Counted from the first letter of the stretch, positions 9,737-19,306 are shown. The stretch: DNA of 64,000 nt from JBBIPA01 sp963820495 (GCA_963820495.1 CAWGAF010000001.1:868001-932000); one strand, 5' to 3'. A program made the numbers and translations. Notes: generated by a model from the sequence alone, not told the origin.

Positions 9737-10234
9737 TTGATTACACAACGGAAATTGCTTTACTACGAAGCTAACCGATGCATGGGATGTCATGCCTGCG
9801 AAGTGGCCTGTAAGGCAGAACACGATCTGCCAGTCGGCGTTAACCGCGTTCGCATAGTAGCTGACAGCCCTACCTCAAATAGAAACCAGTTGAAACGAGG
9901 TTTCCAACGCATTGCCTGTAGACATTGCCCTGAACCGCCCTGCATAGAGGTATGCCCCACATCAGCCATTAATAAAAGAGAGGATGGCATAGTTTTTATA
10001 GACCAGGCGCAGTGCAACGGCTGCCAATTATGTGCCAGTGCCTGCCCGTATAATGCTATCGAATTTCACCCAGACAACAAATGGGCAGAAATTTGTGACC
10101 TTTGCTTAGACCGCCTGGACCAGGGGCTCTCTCCTTTCTGCCTGCAGCACTGTATGGGCGGCAGTTTATTCTTCGGTACTGAGGATGAGTTCAGAAAGAG
10201 ATATGCGGGAGAAGAGGGAAATGGCAGCAAATGA
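9737..10234 (+). CDS. Four-cluster 4Fe-4S ferredoxin subunit (DmsB/PhsB-like)
   Basis: 165 aa from a TTG start. Sixteen cysteines form four sets: C-x2-C-x2-C-x3-C near residue 15, C-x2-C-x4-C-x3-C near 62, C-x2-C-x2-C-x3-C near 94 and C-x2-C-x11-C-x3-C near 121. This is the electron-transfer subunit that accompanies molybdopterin oxidoreductases and carries electrons between the Mo/W site and a partner. Its 3' end overlaps the next gene's start (10221) by 14 nt, indicating a heterodimer made from one mRNA. No NrfD/DmsC-type membrane anchor is encoded nearby, so the redox partner is probably soluble. Confidence 0.9.
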   Translation: MITQRKLLYYEANRCMGCHACEVACKAEHDLPVGVNRVRIVADSPTSNRNQLKRGFQRIACRHCPEPPCIEVCPTSAINKREDGIVFIDQAQCNGCQLCASACPYNAIEFHPDNKWAEICDLCLDRLDQGLSPFCLQHCMGGSLFFGTEDEFRKRYAGEEGNGSK

Positions 10235-12395
10235 AAAAATAGTAAGGACTATATGTGATGCCTGCATGTCTCAGTGTGGCTGTCTGGTACATGTGAGAGA
10301 TGGGAAAGCAGTAAAGATAGAGGGTGACCCAGACCATCCCCTGAGCAAAGGTTTTATGTGCCCCAAAGGGCTTTCTTTTCTCCAGGTAGTATATCATCCA
10401 GACCGTATTCTTTGTCCGTTAAAGCGTAATGGTGATCGTGGAGACGGCAAATGGAAAAGGGTTTCCTGGGATGATGCATTGGGCGATATTGCATCGCAAT
10501 TGTCCCAGATTAGAGAGAAATACGGACCAGAATCTATTCTCTACTCCTTTGGAACCTTCCCTGGGAAAAATGGCATTGCTAGCTATGCCGGTTTGATGGG
10601 TGCCCTGGACAGCCCGGGGACATTCGTGCCAAACTGCCATTATTGCTACACTCCCCATATCATAGGCGCCACACTTACCGTCGGCTCTATATATCACTGC
10701 GAGCTGGGATATCCCAGTGATTTCAAAGATTGCAAGCTAATTGTCCTCTGGGGATGGAACCCAGCTGCCAGTTTTCCGGGTCTTGCCAAACGAATACTCG
10801 AAGCACACTGGCAAGGTACCAAGCTGCTGGTTATTGATCCCCGTTTTACTGAGTTCGCCGCCAAGGCTGATTTATGGTTACAACCCCGCCCCGCCACTGA
10901 TGCGTCACTAGCCCTAGGTATGATTCACATTATGATTGAAGAAGGGCTTTATGATAAAAACTTCGTTGAAAAATGGTGCCTCGGATTTGAAGAGCTACGC
11001 CAGAGAGTCAAAGAATATCCACCATCACGAGTCTCTGAAATTACCTGGGTACCAGAAGAGAAAATCGTAGCAGCAGCCCGTCTCTATGGAACACAGAAGC
11101 CTTCCCATCTGCATACACACAACGGTACTTCCTACGGTGATAATGTGTTACAGACCAGCCGAGCCACAGCCATACTGCCAGCCCTTAGCGGCAGCATTGA
11201 CGTTAAGGGGGGCAACATGTTCTCCAACCTGCACTATCCTCCAGTCATACCCTATATGAGCATGAGAAAGCTGCTTCGACCTTCGGCAGAAGCCGAGAAT
11301 AAACAACTGGGAGTGAAGGAATTTCCACTATTATGCGGAGCTAACTCCCTGCGCGGCTACTCACACCCACCCATGCTCTACCAGACTATGCTCAGCGGCA
11401 AACCTTATCCCATAAAAGCATATATCTGCACCTGCAATACCGTGGTTAGCTTTGAAGACAGCCGTTCTGTAGCAGCCGCTTTGCGTCAGCTCGACCTTCT
11501 GGTGGTACCTGACTTCTTTATGACTCCTACTGCGGCGCTGGCTGATTACATTCTGCCGCCCGCTACGTGGCTTGAGAGAGAAGATATAGTAGATGCCTTC
11601 TGTTATAACGGTTTTGTTTGTGCTCGCCCCAAAGCTATAGAACCAGTCGGTGAATGCCGGGACGATGATGAGATTGCCTTCGCCCTGCTCAAAAAGCTGA
11701 ATTTGAAGTTTCCTATTTCCGGAGTCGATTCCAATCGCAGCCTGCTAAATTATCAGTTGAAAGGACTCAGTATAGATTTCGATGAGCTTTGCAAAATGAG
11801 AGTGCTCTACGGTAATGTCACTGAGAAAAAATATGAGCGGGGAGAGCTAAGGAAAGATGGCAAGCCGGGTTTTGATACACCTTCGGGGAAAGTAGAGTTT
11901 TATTCATCGAGATTAAAAGAATTGGGACATGACCCATTACCCTATTTCCAAGAACCGCATGAAAGTATTGTCTCATCACCAAGACTGACCAGGGACTATC
12001 CCTTCATCCTTATTGGTGGTAGTCGCCATATTGCCTCGTTTGACACGGCGGGGCACAATATTCCTTACCTTCGTGAATTGCTCCCCTATCCCATTGTTGA
12101 AATTAACTCGGAAACAGCAAAAGAACTCGGAATAAAAGATGGAGACTGGGTATGGATTGAGACGCCACGTGGCAAGGGTAGAGTAAAACAGAAGGCACAT
12201 CTTACCTTAGGTATTCATCGAAAAGTTGTCCACGCCTCGCATCTGTGGTGGTATCCCGAGGAGAAGGATAGAGAGAAGAGCTGGTTTGAACCAAACATAA
12301 ATACCGTCATGTCTTGGGACCCGCCTTATGACCCTGTATGTGGCAGCACACTACTCAAGGGCGGGTTATGTACTATCTATAAGGCTGGGCAGTAG
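10221..12395 (+). CDS. Molybdopterin oxidoreductase catalytic subunit, partner of the 9737 ferredoxin
   Basis: 724 aa from the ATG at 10221, preceded by GAAGAGGGA; the frame is open further 5' to 10185. Canonical 4Fe-4S ligands are C12-x2-C15-x3-C19-x27-C47. C142 (NCHYCYTPH context) is the expected Mo/W ligand, with another Cys at 139 close by. The dinucleotide-binding domain begins around 600 (YPFILIGGSRH) and includes GIKDGDWVWIETPRG. There is no Tat signal. It resembles the 669 protein along its length (shared EGDPDHP, ISWDEAL-like and EITWVPEE-like segments), so the two are probably paralogues with different substrates. Reaction direction and substrate are unknown. Confidence 0.92.
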   Translation: MAANEKIVRTICDACMSQCGCLVHVRDGKAVKIEGDPDHPLSKGFMCPKGLSFLQVVYHPDRILCPLKRNGDRGDGKWKRVSWDDALGDIASQLSQIREKYGPESILYSFGTFPGKNGIASYAGLMGALDSPGTFVPNCHYCYTPHIIGATLTVGSIYHCELGYPSDFKDCKLIVLWGWNPAASFPGLAKRILEAHWQGTKLLVIDPRFTEFAAKADLWLQPRPATDASLALGMIHIMIEEGLYDKNFVEKWCLGFEELRQRVKEYPPSRVSEITWVPEEKIVAAARLYGTQKPSHLHTHNGTSYGDNVLQTSRATAILPALSGSIDVKGGNMFSNLHYPPVIPYMSMRKLLRPSAEAENKQLGVKEFPLLCGANSLRGYSHPPMLYQTMLSGKPYPIKAYICTCNTVVSFEDSRSVAAALRQLDLLVVPDFFMTPTAALADYILPPATWLEREDIVDAFCYNGFVCARPKAIEPVGECRDDDEIAFALLKKLNLKFPISGVDSNRSLLNYQLKGLSIDFDELCKMRVLYGNVTEKKYERGELRKDGKPGFDTPSGKVEFYSSRLKELGHDPLPYFQEPHESIVSSPRLTRDYPFILIGGSRHIASFDTAGHNIPYLRELLPYPIVEINSETAKELGIKDGDWVWIETPRGKGRVKQKAHLTLGIHRKVVHASHLWWYPEEKDREKSWFEPNINTVMSWDPPYDPVCGSTLLKGGLCTIYKAGQ

Positions 12396-12587
12396 TAATA
12401 ATATTAGATTTACAGCATTAGAAGCTCAGTAAATCAGGTTCACCCAGCTACATCATCAAGCCCAATATGACCCAATAGGATACACAATTAGCCAGAAGGT
12501 CACCTTTCTTTAGGGAATTTCATTTCCTTTTGCTGTATATGGTAATATTAAAATGAACTCGTTAAAATATTGAATAGGGAGGTTGGA

Positions 12588-13244
12588 ATGAAAATCAGGG
12601 ATATTATGTCATACAATGTGATCACCACACCCAGTAATACCAGCATTACTCAAGCCAAGCGAATTATGGCAGCACACCGTATCAAACGGTTACCAGTGGT
12701 AGATAAGGGTAAACTGGTTGGTATTGTTACGGAAAGGAGTATCGAGCGTGTTTCGCCTAGTAAAGCCACTTCACTTTCAATTTGGGAACTTGGCTATTTG
12801 CTGGATAAAACTCTGGTAAAAGAAATTATGCAGAAGGATGTGATCACTGTTACTCCAGACATGGATGCTGAAGAGGCTGTAGCTATAGCTCAAAAACATA
12901 AAGTCGGCTCAGTGGTTGTAATAGAAGATGGTGGAGTCGTTGGTATAGTCACCACTGATGATTTCTTCTACAACATTATCAATCCAATACTTGGTATTGA
13001 CACACCCGGAACTAGAATAGAAATTACGGATGGTGTGGTTACAAGTAAGGGAGCTGGTCAACTAGAAAAGATGATATCTATCATACATAAGTTTGGTTAT
13101 AAAATCGACACTATTCATATTGAAGGACCACAACAAAAAGCTGTTAGAGATGTCTGCTTTCATATTGTTGACGGTGAAGATGTAAGTAAGTTAATTACGG
13201 AGTTTCAGAACCAAGGTTATAAAGTCAGAACTCGAAATCGTTGA
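12588..13244 (+). CDS. Tandem CBS-domain protein with C-terminal ACT-like domain (AcuB-like)
   Basis: 218 aa from the ATG at 12588, which follows a strong AGGGAGG ribosome-binding site; a TTG at 12570 also exists. Two CBS motifs are seen: residues 1-60 (IRDIMSYNVITTPSNTSI, LVGIVTERSI) and about 75-135 (VKEIMQKDVITVTPDMDA, VVGIVTTDDFF). Residues about 145-218 have the beta-alpha-beta pattern of an ACT domain (ISIIHKFGYKIDTIHIEG). CBS pairs bind adenine nucleotides such as AMP, ATP or SAM and ACT domains bind small metabolites, so this is likely an energy or metabolite sensor. It stands alone between two oxidoreductase modules. Confidence 0.85.
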   Translation: MKIRDIMSYNVITTPSNTSITQAKRIMAAHRIKRLPVVDKGKLVGIVTERSIERVSPSKATSLSIWELGYLLDKTLVKEIMQKDVITVTPDMDAEEAVAIAQKHKVGSVVVIEDGGVVGIVTTDDFFYNIINPILGIDTPGTRIEITDGVVTSKGAGQLEKMISIIHKFGYKIDTIHIEGPQQKAVRDVCFHIVDGEDVSKLITEFQNQGYKVRTRNR

Positions 13245-13465
13245 TCTGCTAATTAAAATATCAAATATTTACTTGGTTATTTGGTGCACACTACATATTA
13301 CTAATGAGGATTTAACCTTTATAAACTAAGTAACACCAAGTTTCCCCACCCTCTTCTATTGCTTCTACTTAGACCTACCTGGGCTTAATATTATCTCACC
13401 CAGATAAACATCTATCTTTGTCTGGCGATTATAGCTTTTACACACTAATAACTAACCTATATAAA

Positions 13466-13612
13466 ATTTCAGCTACTTACGATAACGGCATCCTTGAGCT
13501 GAGACTTCCTAGGGCTGAAGAGGTCAAAGCCAAGAAAATTGAAATCAAAGCACAGATTTCTGAGGGTATAAACAAGAAGCGACAACAGAAGCTTGGACAG
13601 GAAAAAAGTTAA
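13466..13612 (+). pseudogene. Remnant of a small heat-shock protein (Hsp20) gene
   Basis: The translation ISATYDNGILELRLPRAEEV followed by KAKKIEIKAQ matches the end of the alpha-crystallin domain (x-x-A-x-Y-x-N-G-x-L-x-[LI]-x-L-P-[KR]). The N-terminal two thirds of the domain is absent, and the upstream sequence in frame is not Hsp20-like. A strong terminator follows at 13625, suggesting a once-complete transcription unit that was deleted at its 5' end. Confidence 0.7.
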
Positions 13613-13624
13613 TGTGGTGGAGAT

Positions 13625-13665
13625 GATCAGGGGGTGAGATAAATCTCACCCCCTGATCTATTTTA
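13625..13665 (+). terminator. Strong intrinsic terminator
   Basis: Perfect 16-bp arms at 13625-13640 and 13643-13658 (GATCAGGGGGTGAGAT and its complement) with a 2-nt loop are followed by TATTTTA. It ends the Hsp20 remnant and insulates the downstream oxidoreductase. Confidence 0.75.
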
Positions 13666-13779
13666 GCATAAACCTAGAATGTAATACGTCACAGTATGTT
13701 CGTTCAATGGCAACTATATATAACCAAATTTGATAACTAGTACTCCTAAGTCTTAAACTATAAGGAAGATTGCGTAGGT

Positions 13780-16029
13780 ATGATTAAAAAAATGAATAAT
13801 TCGGAAAAAGCAGTAAAACCAGTACAAGCTGAGAAGCAGGAAGAACGGATGATTCCTACCTTCTGTTCGTTGTGTGGCCCAATGATGGGATGTGGACTTA
13901 ACTGTTATGTAAGAGACGGTAGATTAGTAAGAGTTGAAGGTATGAAAGAGTCTCCCATAAACAGAGGCAAATTATGCCCCAAGGCATATGTATCTACTCA
14001 GTGGCTTTATTCGCCGCAACGCCTTAAGTACCCGTTGAAGCGTATCGGGAAGAAGGGCGAAGGTAAATTTGAGAGGGTTACCTGGGACGAAGCTCTTGAC
14101 ATTATCGCCCGTAAACTCAAAGAACAAAAAGATAAATATGGGCCAGAGTCCCTTGCTATCCTCTCGCCACAAAAAAGAAGTTATAGTGAATATTTATATC
14201 GTTTCCTTATTGCACACGGAAGCCCGAACTACGGTCACAGTGGCCTTTGTTTCATACAAAGAGCTTTCGGCTTTGCTTATACTGTGGGAGTCCCTATGCT
14301 GGGTATGGCTGGCACTGATTTTGAACATGCTGATCTTATCGTGGTATGGGGAGCAAATCCAGTGTATTGCGGCAGTCCCCTGGGCAATCTGAAACAAATT
14401 TTAGACGCTAAAGAGAGGGGCGCTAAGCTCATAGTGATAAAACCCGAGATGCAACCAGATGCGGCTAAAGCAGACATCTGGGTCCCCATCATCCCTGGCA
14501 CTGATGGCGCCCTAGCGCTGGCAATGCTGAACGTCATCATTAATGAACGTCTTTACGATGCAGATTTTGTCTCCAAATGGTGTTATGGTTTCGACAAGCT
14601 TGTGCCTCACATACAGAAGTATACCCCGGAGTGGGCCGAACAAATAACTGGAATACCCGCTGACCAGATTAGAGAGATTGCCAGACTATATGGAACGACA
14701 AAACGAGCATGTATCCTTGCTGGAAATGCTTTCGATCAGACTGTGAACTCTAATAATGCCGTACGTGCTGTTGCTATCTTGATAGCTATAACAGGGCACA
14801 TCGACAGACCTGGCGGCAATATTGTGCCTGTGGGAACGACAATGCCAATGGTAAAGTCTGTGCATCTTAGAGAAAGATATACCCAGGAGTGGGTAGATAA
14901 GCTGGTAGGCCCGGAGATAGCAAGTTGCTTTCAGCCCTTCATAGAAGGCACTTCTTCTGCTTACTACCGATGCCTTGATAGCGTTATTACTGAAAAGCCA
15001 TATCCGATAAGGGCGATAATTGCTCCTGGAACCCAGCCCACGGTAATCACTCGTGGTAGCAAGAGGGTGGTAGAAGCGCTTAACAAACTGGAATTCTTTG
15101 TGGTTATCGATGTGATGCAGAACTCGTCCATGCCCTGGGCTGATGTGGTGGTCCCTGTAGCTACTATGTACGAAAGCGATCATCCGTTTGAAATACCAGC
15201 GATGGGCAGGGGCACTTGGATTATGGCGCGAAATAAGGTGATCGAGCCGCTGGGAGACTATAAGTCTGATTATGAATTCTGGCTTGACCTCGGTGTCAAG
15301 ATGGGATACGGAGAGGACCTCTGGCACGGTAGCATTGAGGAGTGCATGAATTATCAGCTGGAGAATTTTGGTATGACTATGGATGAATTGAGGGCCCATC
15401 ATACAGGCATTGTTTATGAGCCGAAACCGATGGTTTACGAAAAATATAAGCAAATATTCGCCACTCCCAGTACTCGGCTTTCGAAGGCTCCATATCTTCC
15501 TCAGGGTAAAGTGGCTATCTATAACACTACTTTCGAGGAGAATGGGTTTAACCCTCTTCCAGAATGGGTAGAACCGCCTGAGAGCCCAACGGGTACGCCG
15601 GAACTGCTGTCGAAATATCCTCTCGTCTTTTTTGATACACATACCTCTGACGTATATAACCACGGTTGGCTGCGTAATGTTCCTTATCTGCGCGAGATTC
15701 AACCTGACCCATGGATACACATTCATCCCGAGACAGCCAAAGCGCGTGGTATAAAGGACGGCGATTGGGTGATCGTTGAGTCATCTCACGGATGGATAAA
15801 GGTAAAGGCTTTATACTTCCCCGGGATCCGGCCGGACACAATCATGAGCCTCCATGGGTGGTGGCAGGGATGTGATGAGCTTGGACTGCCGGATTATCCA
15901 CTACTGGATGGAGGCGCGAACGTAAATGTTCTGTACAGTACTGATACTGATAAAGCCTTTGATCCAATGGTAACAGCCATGCCTAAACAGACCCTTGTCG
16001 AAGTAAGAAAGGCAGGGAGCAATGGATAA
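13780..16029 (+). CDS. Molybdopterin oxidoreductase catalytic subunit, partner of the 16075 ferredoxin
   Basis: 749 aa. The cluster-binding cysteines are C29-x2-C32-x5-C38-x27-C66, two residues longer between the second and third ligand than the usual C-x2-C-x3-C, with a further Cys at 42. C157 (SGLCFIQR) occupies the Mo/W-ligand position. The C-terminal dinucleotide-binding domain starts around 610 (YPLVFFDTHTSD) and includes GIKDGDWVIVESSHG. There is no Tat signal. It is more diverged from the 669 and 10221 proteins than these are from each other. AAGGAAG lies about 11 nt before the ATG; the ferredoxin gene follows after 45 nt. The substrate is unknown. Confidence 0.92.
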   Translation: MIKKMNNSEKAVKPVQAEKQEERMIPTFCSLCGPMMGCGLNCYVRDGRLVRVEGMKESPINRGKLCPKAYVSTQWLYSPQRLKYPLKRIGKKGEGKFERVTWDEALDIIARKLKEQKDKYGPESLAILSPQKRSYSEYLYRFLIAHGSPNYGHSGLCFIQRAFGFAYTVGVPMLGMAGTDFEHADLIVVWGANPVYCGSPLGNLKQILDAKERGAKLIVIKPEMQPDAAKADIWVPIIPGTDGALALAMLNVIINERLYDADFVSKWCYGFDKLVPHIQKYTPEWAEQITGIPADQIREIARLYGTTKRACILAGNAFDQTVNSNNAVRAVAILIAITGHIDRPGGNIVPVGTTMPMVKSVHLRERYTQEWVDKLVGPEIASCFQPFIEGTSSAYYRCLDSVITEKPYPIRAIIAPGTQPTVITRGSKRVVEALNKLEFFVVIDVMQNSSMPWADVVVPVATMYESDHPFEIPAMGRGTWIMARNKVIEPLGDYKSDYEFWLDLGVKMGYGEDLWHGSIEECMNYQLENFGMTMDELRAHHTGIVYEPKPMVYEKYKQIFATPSTRLSKAPYLPQGKVAIYNTTFEENGFNPLPEWVEPPESPTGTPELLSKYPLVFFDTHTSDVYNHGWLRNVPYLREIQPDPWIHIHPETAKARGIKDGDWVIVESSHGWIKVKALYFPGIRPDTIMSLHGWWQGCDELGLPDYPLLDGGANVNVLYSTDTDKAFDPMVTAMPKQTLVEVRKAGSNG

Positions 16030-16074
16030 AGCCTAACAAGTATCAGCATAATCCAGGAAAGGTATTTATAGATA

Positions 16075-16599
16075 ATGTCAAAGCAATACGGTTTTTACTA
16101 TAACGCGGGTAGGTGTATTCAATGTCGCACCTGTGAAGTGGCGTGTAAGAGCACTCGTAATGTAGAACCAGGGGTAAAATTGAGGAGGGTTATTGATACC
16201 TGGGATGGTGAGTTTCCTAATGTCACCAGGACTTTTTTCTCTCTGGCCTGCATGCACTGTGGTAAGCCAGCATGCCTGGAAGTATGCCCCACGGAAGCTA
16301 TTACCAAGCGTGCTGAGGATGGTATAGTAGTGGTTGACAGGGATAAATGTAACGGTTGCCAGGAATGCTTATCTGCTTGCCCGTTTGACGTACCTCAGTT
16401 TGGCCATGACGGCACCCTGCAAAAATGCGATTTCTGCATGGGGATAGCAGGAGGGCCCGCCTGTGTAGCCTCCTGCCCCGCTGAAGCCATTCATTATGGC
16501 ACTATGGAAGAGCTTCCTGAGATGGTAACCGGGAAGGCTGCTGAAAGAATGACTGGGACTACCGAGCCTTCCATTTTTATTTCAAAACAAAAAATTTAA
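16075..16599 (+). CDS. Four-cluster 4Fe-4S ferredoxin subunit
   Basis: 174 aa with four cysteine sets: CIQCRTCEVAC near residue 14, CMHCGKPACLEVC near 60, CNGCQECLSAC near 93 and C-x2-C-x8-C-x3-C near 120. This is the electron-transfer partner of the 13780 oxidoreductase, placed 45 nt downstream on the same strand. In the other module (9737/10221) the order is reversed, ferredoxin first, so the two modules are not a simple tandem duplication. The last ~30 residues form a tail without cysteines. Confidence 0.9.
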   Translation: MSKQYGFYYNAGRCIQCRTCEVACKSTRNVEPGVKLRRVIDTWDGEFPNVTRTFFSLACMHCGKPACLEVCPTEAITKRAEDGIVVVDRDKCNGCQECLSACPFDVPQFGHDGTLQKCDFCMGIAGGPACVASCPAEAIHYGTMEELPEMVTGKAAERMTGTTEPSIFISKQKI

Positions 16600-16914
16600 T
16601 AATATCGCAAACAAAGTATGGACTTGACAGTAGTAGATTGGTAAAACAGTGCCCTGATTACCTATTTGCTAACTCACCATTGAAGCATTATCCGAAAAGT
16701 GAATCCTTCGCAACACGCTGAAGATCAAATGTCATCATCCAGAGAAATATGTAATTCATGGCTTGCGCCAGCGGAGGAATGGATTGCTGGAGATATCGCG
16801 ACTGCACTATTTTCTTATGCCACCAAAGTCTCATAAGTAAACAGTACCTGTATTGTTACCTCACTGTACATTAGGCCAAATTGTATTTCGTGAAGAGCAA
16901 AATTTAACTTCGTT
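16600..16914. other. Intergenic, no gene seen
   Basis: A 315-nt spacer between convergent genes. No coding frame, RNA gene or clear terminator is recognised. Confidence 0.4.
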
Positions 16915-18081
16915 CTAAGACCTTTTACTATTAGTCAATGCTCTCAATAAAAGAGCGCTGATATTTTTATATCCACCAATCCTTTGTTTGGCAGCCATGT
17001 AATCAAGTTCACCTCGCAGCATATAACAGCTACCTCTCCATACTCTTGAATCATTATTTAATAGAGTAGTAAAAATTTCAGGAAACCAGACGAATATTCT
17101 TTGTAGAATTCTGGCTATTCTAATGTTAGGCATTATCTTTTCATTAACAGCTTGCTGGTAGCCCTCCAGATTCGTCTTGCCCTGCAGCAAGCAATCTTTA
17201 ATTACAGGTGCCGCCAGCATGGCACTTTCAATAGCATTGCCAATACCATCACCAGACAATGGGTCGGCAAATCCCGCAGCATCTCCGACAAGAGCTATTC
17301 GATCATTTGAAAAGGTTGGTTCTCCGCTGCATGTGGGTATCAAACCACCACCCCACCGAATGACACTATGATGGCTCATGTTTAACGAGTCCAGTAATTG
17401 GTGGTAAGAACGTTTCAAGTTTTTTGCCCGAGAGCTAATACAGCCAATACCGATTGATAGATGTCCAGCTTTAGGGAAAATCCAGGCATACCCACCACGT
17501 ATGCAACCAATATCAATTGAAATACGATTTCTCCATCTCGTCAGTTCCTGTTCATCAGCCTTAATCTCAGCATTCATACCAGCAATGTAGGTGACATTAT
17601 GGTTCAAGCCTGTTTCCCTAGCTACTATGCTATGAACACCGTCTGCTCCCAACAGGAACTGTGACCGGAAAACTCCCATAGGAGTATAAACTTCAACTCC
17701 TGCAGCATTGCTCTGTATGCGAGTTACCGGCTGTCCCTGAAGAATCCTTGTACCTGCCTCCTCAGCCTTTTTGGTAAGAGCATAGTCAAATCTATCTCGC
17801 ATGACCATATAGATCAGTTCCTTATCGTAGTAACCGCGATACCTGCATTCGCCTTTATAATTTATCTCAGCACTGTTCACGACATCCTCAGCCAGCTCAT
17901 TTATATCAATTGGCAGAAGTTTCACATACCTGGCCATTACACCACCGGCACAGCATTTATATCGCGGCAGTGTTTGCTTCTCAATTAGCAGCACACTGGT
18001 TCCCATCCTGGACAATTCGTAAGCTAGCATAGACCCAGCAGGACCAGCGCCCACTATAATTACTTCATAAAAGTGTTCCAC
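16915..18081 (-). CDS. FAD-dependent oxidoreductase, geranylgeranyl reductase family
   Basis: 388 aa. The N-terminal Rossmann dinucleotide motif VGAGPAGSMLAYELSRMG (from about residue 10), an RDRFDYAL segment near 94 and the GDAAGFADPLSGDGIG motif near 265-280 place it in the GGR/p-hydroxybenzoate-hydroxylase-like flavoprotein group. Family members reduce isoprenoid double bonds in lipids, quinones or chlorophyll side chains. A C-terminal region with aromatic residues (RIFVWFPEIFTTLLNN) may form the lipid pocket. It is monocistronic here; quinone or lipid tail saturation is a guess. Confidence 0.85.
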   Translation of the reverse strand: MEHFYEVIIVGAGPAGSMLAYELSRMGTSVLLIEKQTLPRYKCCAGGVMARYVKLLPIDINELAEDVVNSAEINYKGECRYRGYYDKELIYMVMRDRFDYALTKKAEEAGTRILQGQPVTRIQSNAAGVEVYTPMGVFRSQFLLGADGVHSIVARETGLNHNVTYIAGMNAEIKADEQELTRWRNRISIDIGCIRGGYAWIFPKAGHLSIGIGCISSRAKNLKRSYHQLLDSLNMSHHSVIRWGGGLIPTCSGEPTFSNDRIALVGDAAGFADPLSGDGIGNAIESAMLAAPVIKDCLLQGKTNLEGYQQAVNEKIMPNIRIARILQRIFVWFPEIFTTLLNNDSRVWRGSCYMLRGELDYMAAKQRIGGYKNISALLLRALTNSKRS

Positions 18082-18243
18082 AATAGAAGCTTTCTTAAAC
18101 TATTTCGTTGGCAAACAATACCCAAACAATAGCCACCAAAGGCTCGCTTGAGGGAAATCCTGGAGCTTTCACATTTTACTATGGTGCTTTTATTTTTACT
18201 ATTTTTTTATTAAATTTTCACCCTTTGTTTACTAAACGTTTAC

Positions 18244-18256
18244 GGTAATTTTTACC
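18244..18256. promoter_or_regulatory. Small palindromic operator-like site
   Basis: GGTAA-TTT-TTACC lies just downstream of a GTTTACTAAAC/GTTTAC direct repeat and about 50 nt before the start at 18306. The spacing suits a transcription-factor site, but no factor is identified. Confidence 0.3.
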
Positions 18257-18305
18257 TGTTGATAGTATTATGAAATCAGAACTAGCAATCACAGGGGAAA
18301 TAAGA

Positions 18306-18716
18306 ATGAATACTGAGGTAAAAGAAAAACTCCGGTGGTTTCAAATACTAGCATCTCTCTACGAAATTGCTACTCCGCATATTGGGGCTTTTACCGGACT
18401 CGAATGCCAAGCACTTGAACAGCAGGGAGTCGATACAGAAGTGATCTATCAAAATGCCCGCGTTCTAAGACAATTATTAGCTGTAATAAAGAATATACCT
18501 GAACCTCCAGAAGACGAAATAAGCCGCACCAAAAAGCATTTTGAAACTGCATTGTCCAGTTGTATCAACGCTAGTGAAGATTTACTAAAATATGTGCAAT
18601 TCAATGAGCAGGATTCAGAAAGCCAAACTCAACTTAATAATTTCATTAATTCACTAACGACTGCACGTAAGTATTCAGAATCAACACATAAAAGACTAAA
18701 TTTCTCTCCTGAATAA
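18306..18716 (+). CDS. Hypothetical helical protein
   Basis: 136 aa from the ATG at 18306, preceded by AGGGGAAATAAG; the frame is also open from 18270. The composition is rich in Glu, Gln, Leu and Ala with no cysteine pairs, signal peptide or membrane segment, and the sequence looks almost wholly alpha-helical. No family recognised. The preceding AT-rich promoter region with palindromic sequence suggests independent regulation. Confidence 0.6.
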   Translation: MNTEVKEKLRWFQILASLYEIATPHIGAFTGLECQALEQQGVDTEVIYQNARVLRQLLAVIKNIPEPPEDEISRTKKHFETALSSCINASEDLLKYVQFNEQDSESQTQLNNFINSLTTARKYSESTHKRLNFSPE

Positions 18717-18931
18717 GGAGCATACAGGTGAGAGGTTAAGTGCTGAATAATTACGATTATTAAGCTTATACCACTTTCGGAGCAGGTGACTGTGCCGGAG
18801 TGGAACGCTTTCGAAGCTTAATGCCAAATAAGAACCGTGTTACGCTGGTCCTCCGTACCAATTCACAAATTGCCAGAACACCAGCTATTTAAGGATTTCA
18901 CAATTTAAATGTCGGGTAACGAACCTTTAAT

Positions 18932-19279
18932 TTACTCGTATTCCTTGGGAACCGCACAGATCAAGAGCATAGGTTTATCCTCTGATGTATTTCTATATTG
19001 ATGCGTCTCACCAGGCAAGACAAGGACAAAATCGCCTTTCTTCAGCTCGTGCGCCTTATCTCCACTGATTACACTCCCCCTGCCTTCAATAACGTAGTTC
19101 ACATGCTCGAAAGGGTGGCTATGAAGAGGTGTATGCCCTCCAGGCTCAATAGTAAATACACGAAATGAAAAATTCGGCGTACCGTTGTCTCGCGATATCG
19201 GAACTTGCTTGTAGACGCCTTCGGCACCCTCCATATTCGGTTTTATCTTTTTAACATTTTCCAACCTGGATATATACAC
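18932..19279 (-). CDS. Small cupin-2 domain protein
   Basis: 115 aa from a GTG at 19279, chosen because AGGAGG lies 6 nt upstream; the frame also has an ATG at 19306 with no such site. Cupin motif 1 is G-x5-H-S-H-P-F-E-H-V-x6-G (residues about 55-75) and motif 2 is GDFVLVLPGETHQYRN. All His/Glu metal ligands are present. Single-domain cupins of this size act as isomerases, dioxygenases or lyases, or as sensor proteins. It is monocistronic. Confidence 0.85.
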   Translation of the reverse strand: MYISRLENVKKIKPNMEGAEGVYKQVPISRDNGTPNFSFRVFTIEPGGHTPLHSHPFEHVNYVIEGRGSVISGDKAHELKKGDFVLVLPGETHQYRNTSEDKPMLLICAVPKEYE

Positions 19280-19306
19280 GATGAACCTCCTAAAAGAAAT
19301 TTTCAA

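Noticed and set aside
14686..15726. 346-codon minus-strand frame
   Set aside because: It is antisense to the 13780 oxidoreductase, shows no domain, and has no ribosome-binding site; the sense frame is a clear family member.
669..16599. Reductive dehalogenase or complex-iron-sulfur respiratory enzyme
   Set aside because: No cobamide-binding or RdhB-like proteins, no Tat signal and no NrfD anchor were seen; only cytoplasmic Mo/W enzymes and ferredoxin subunits.
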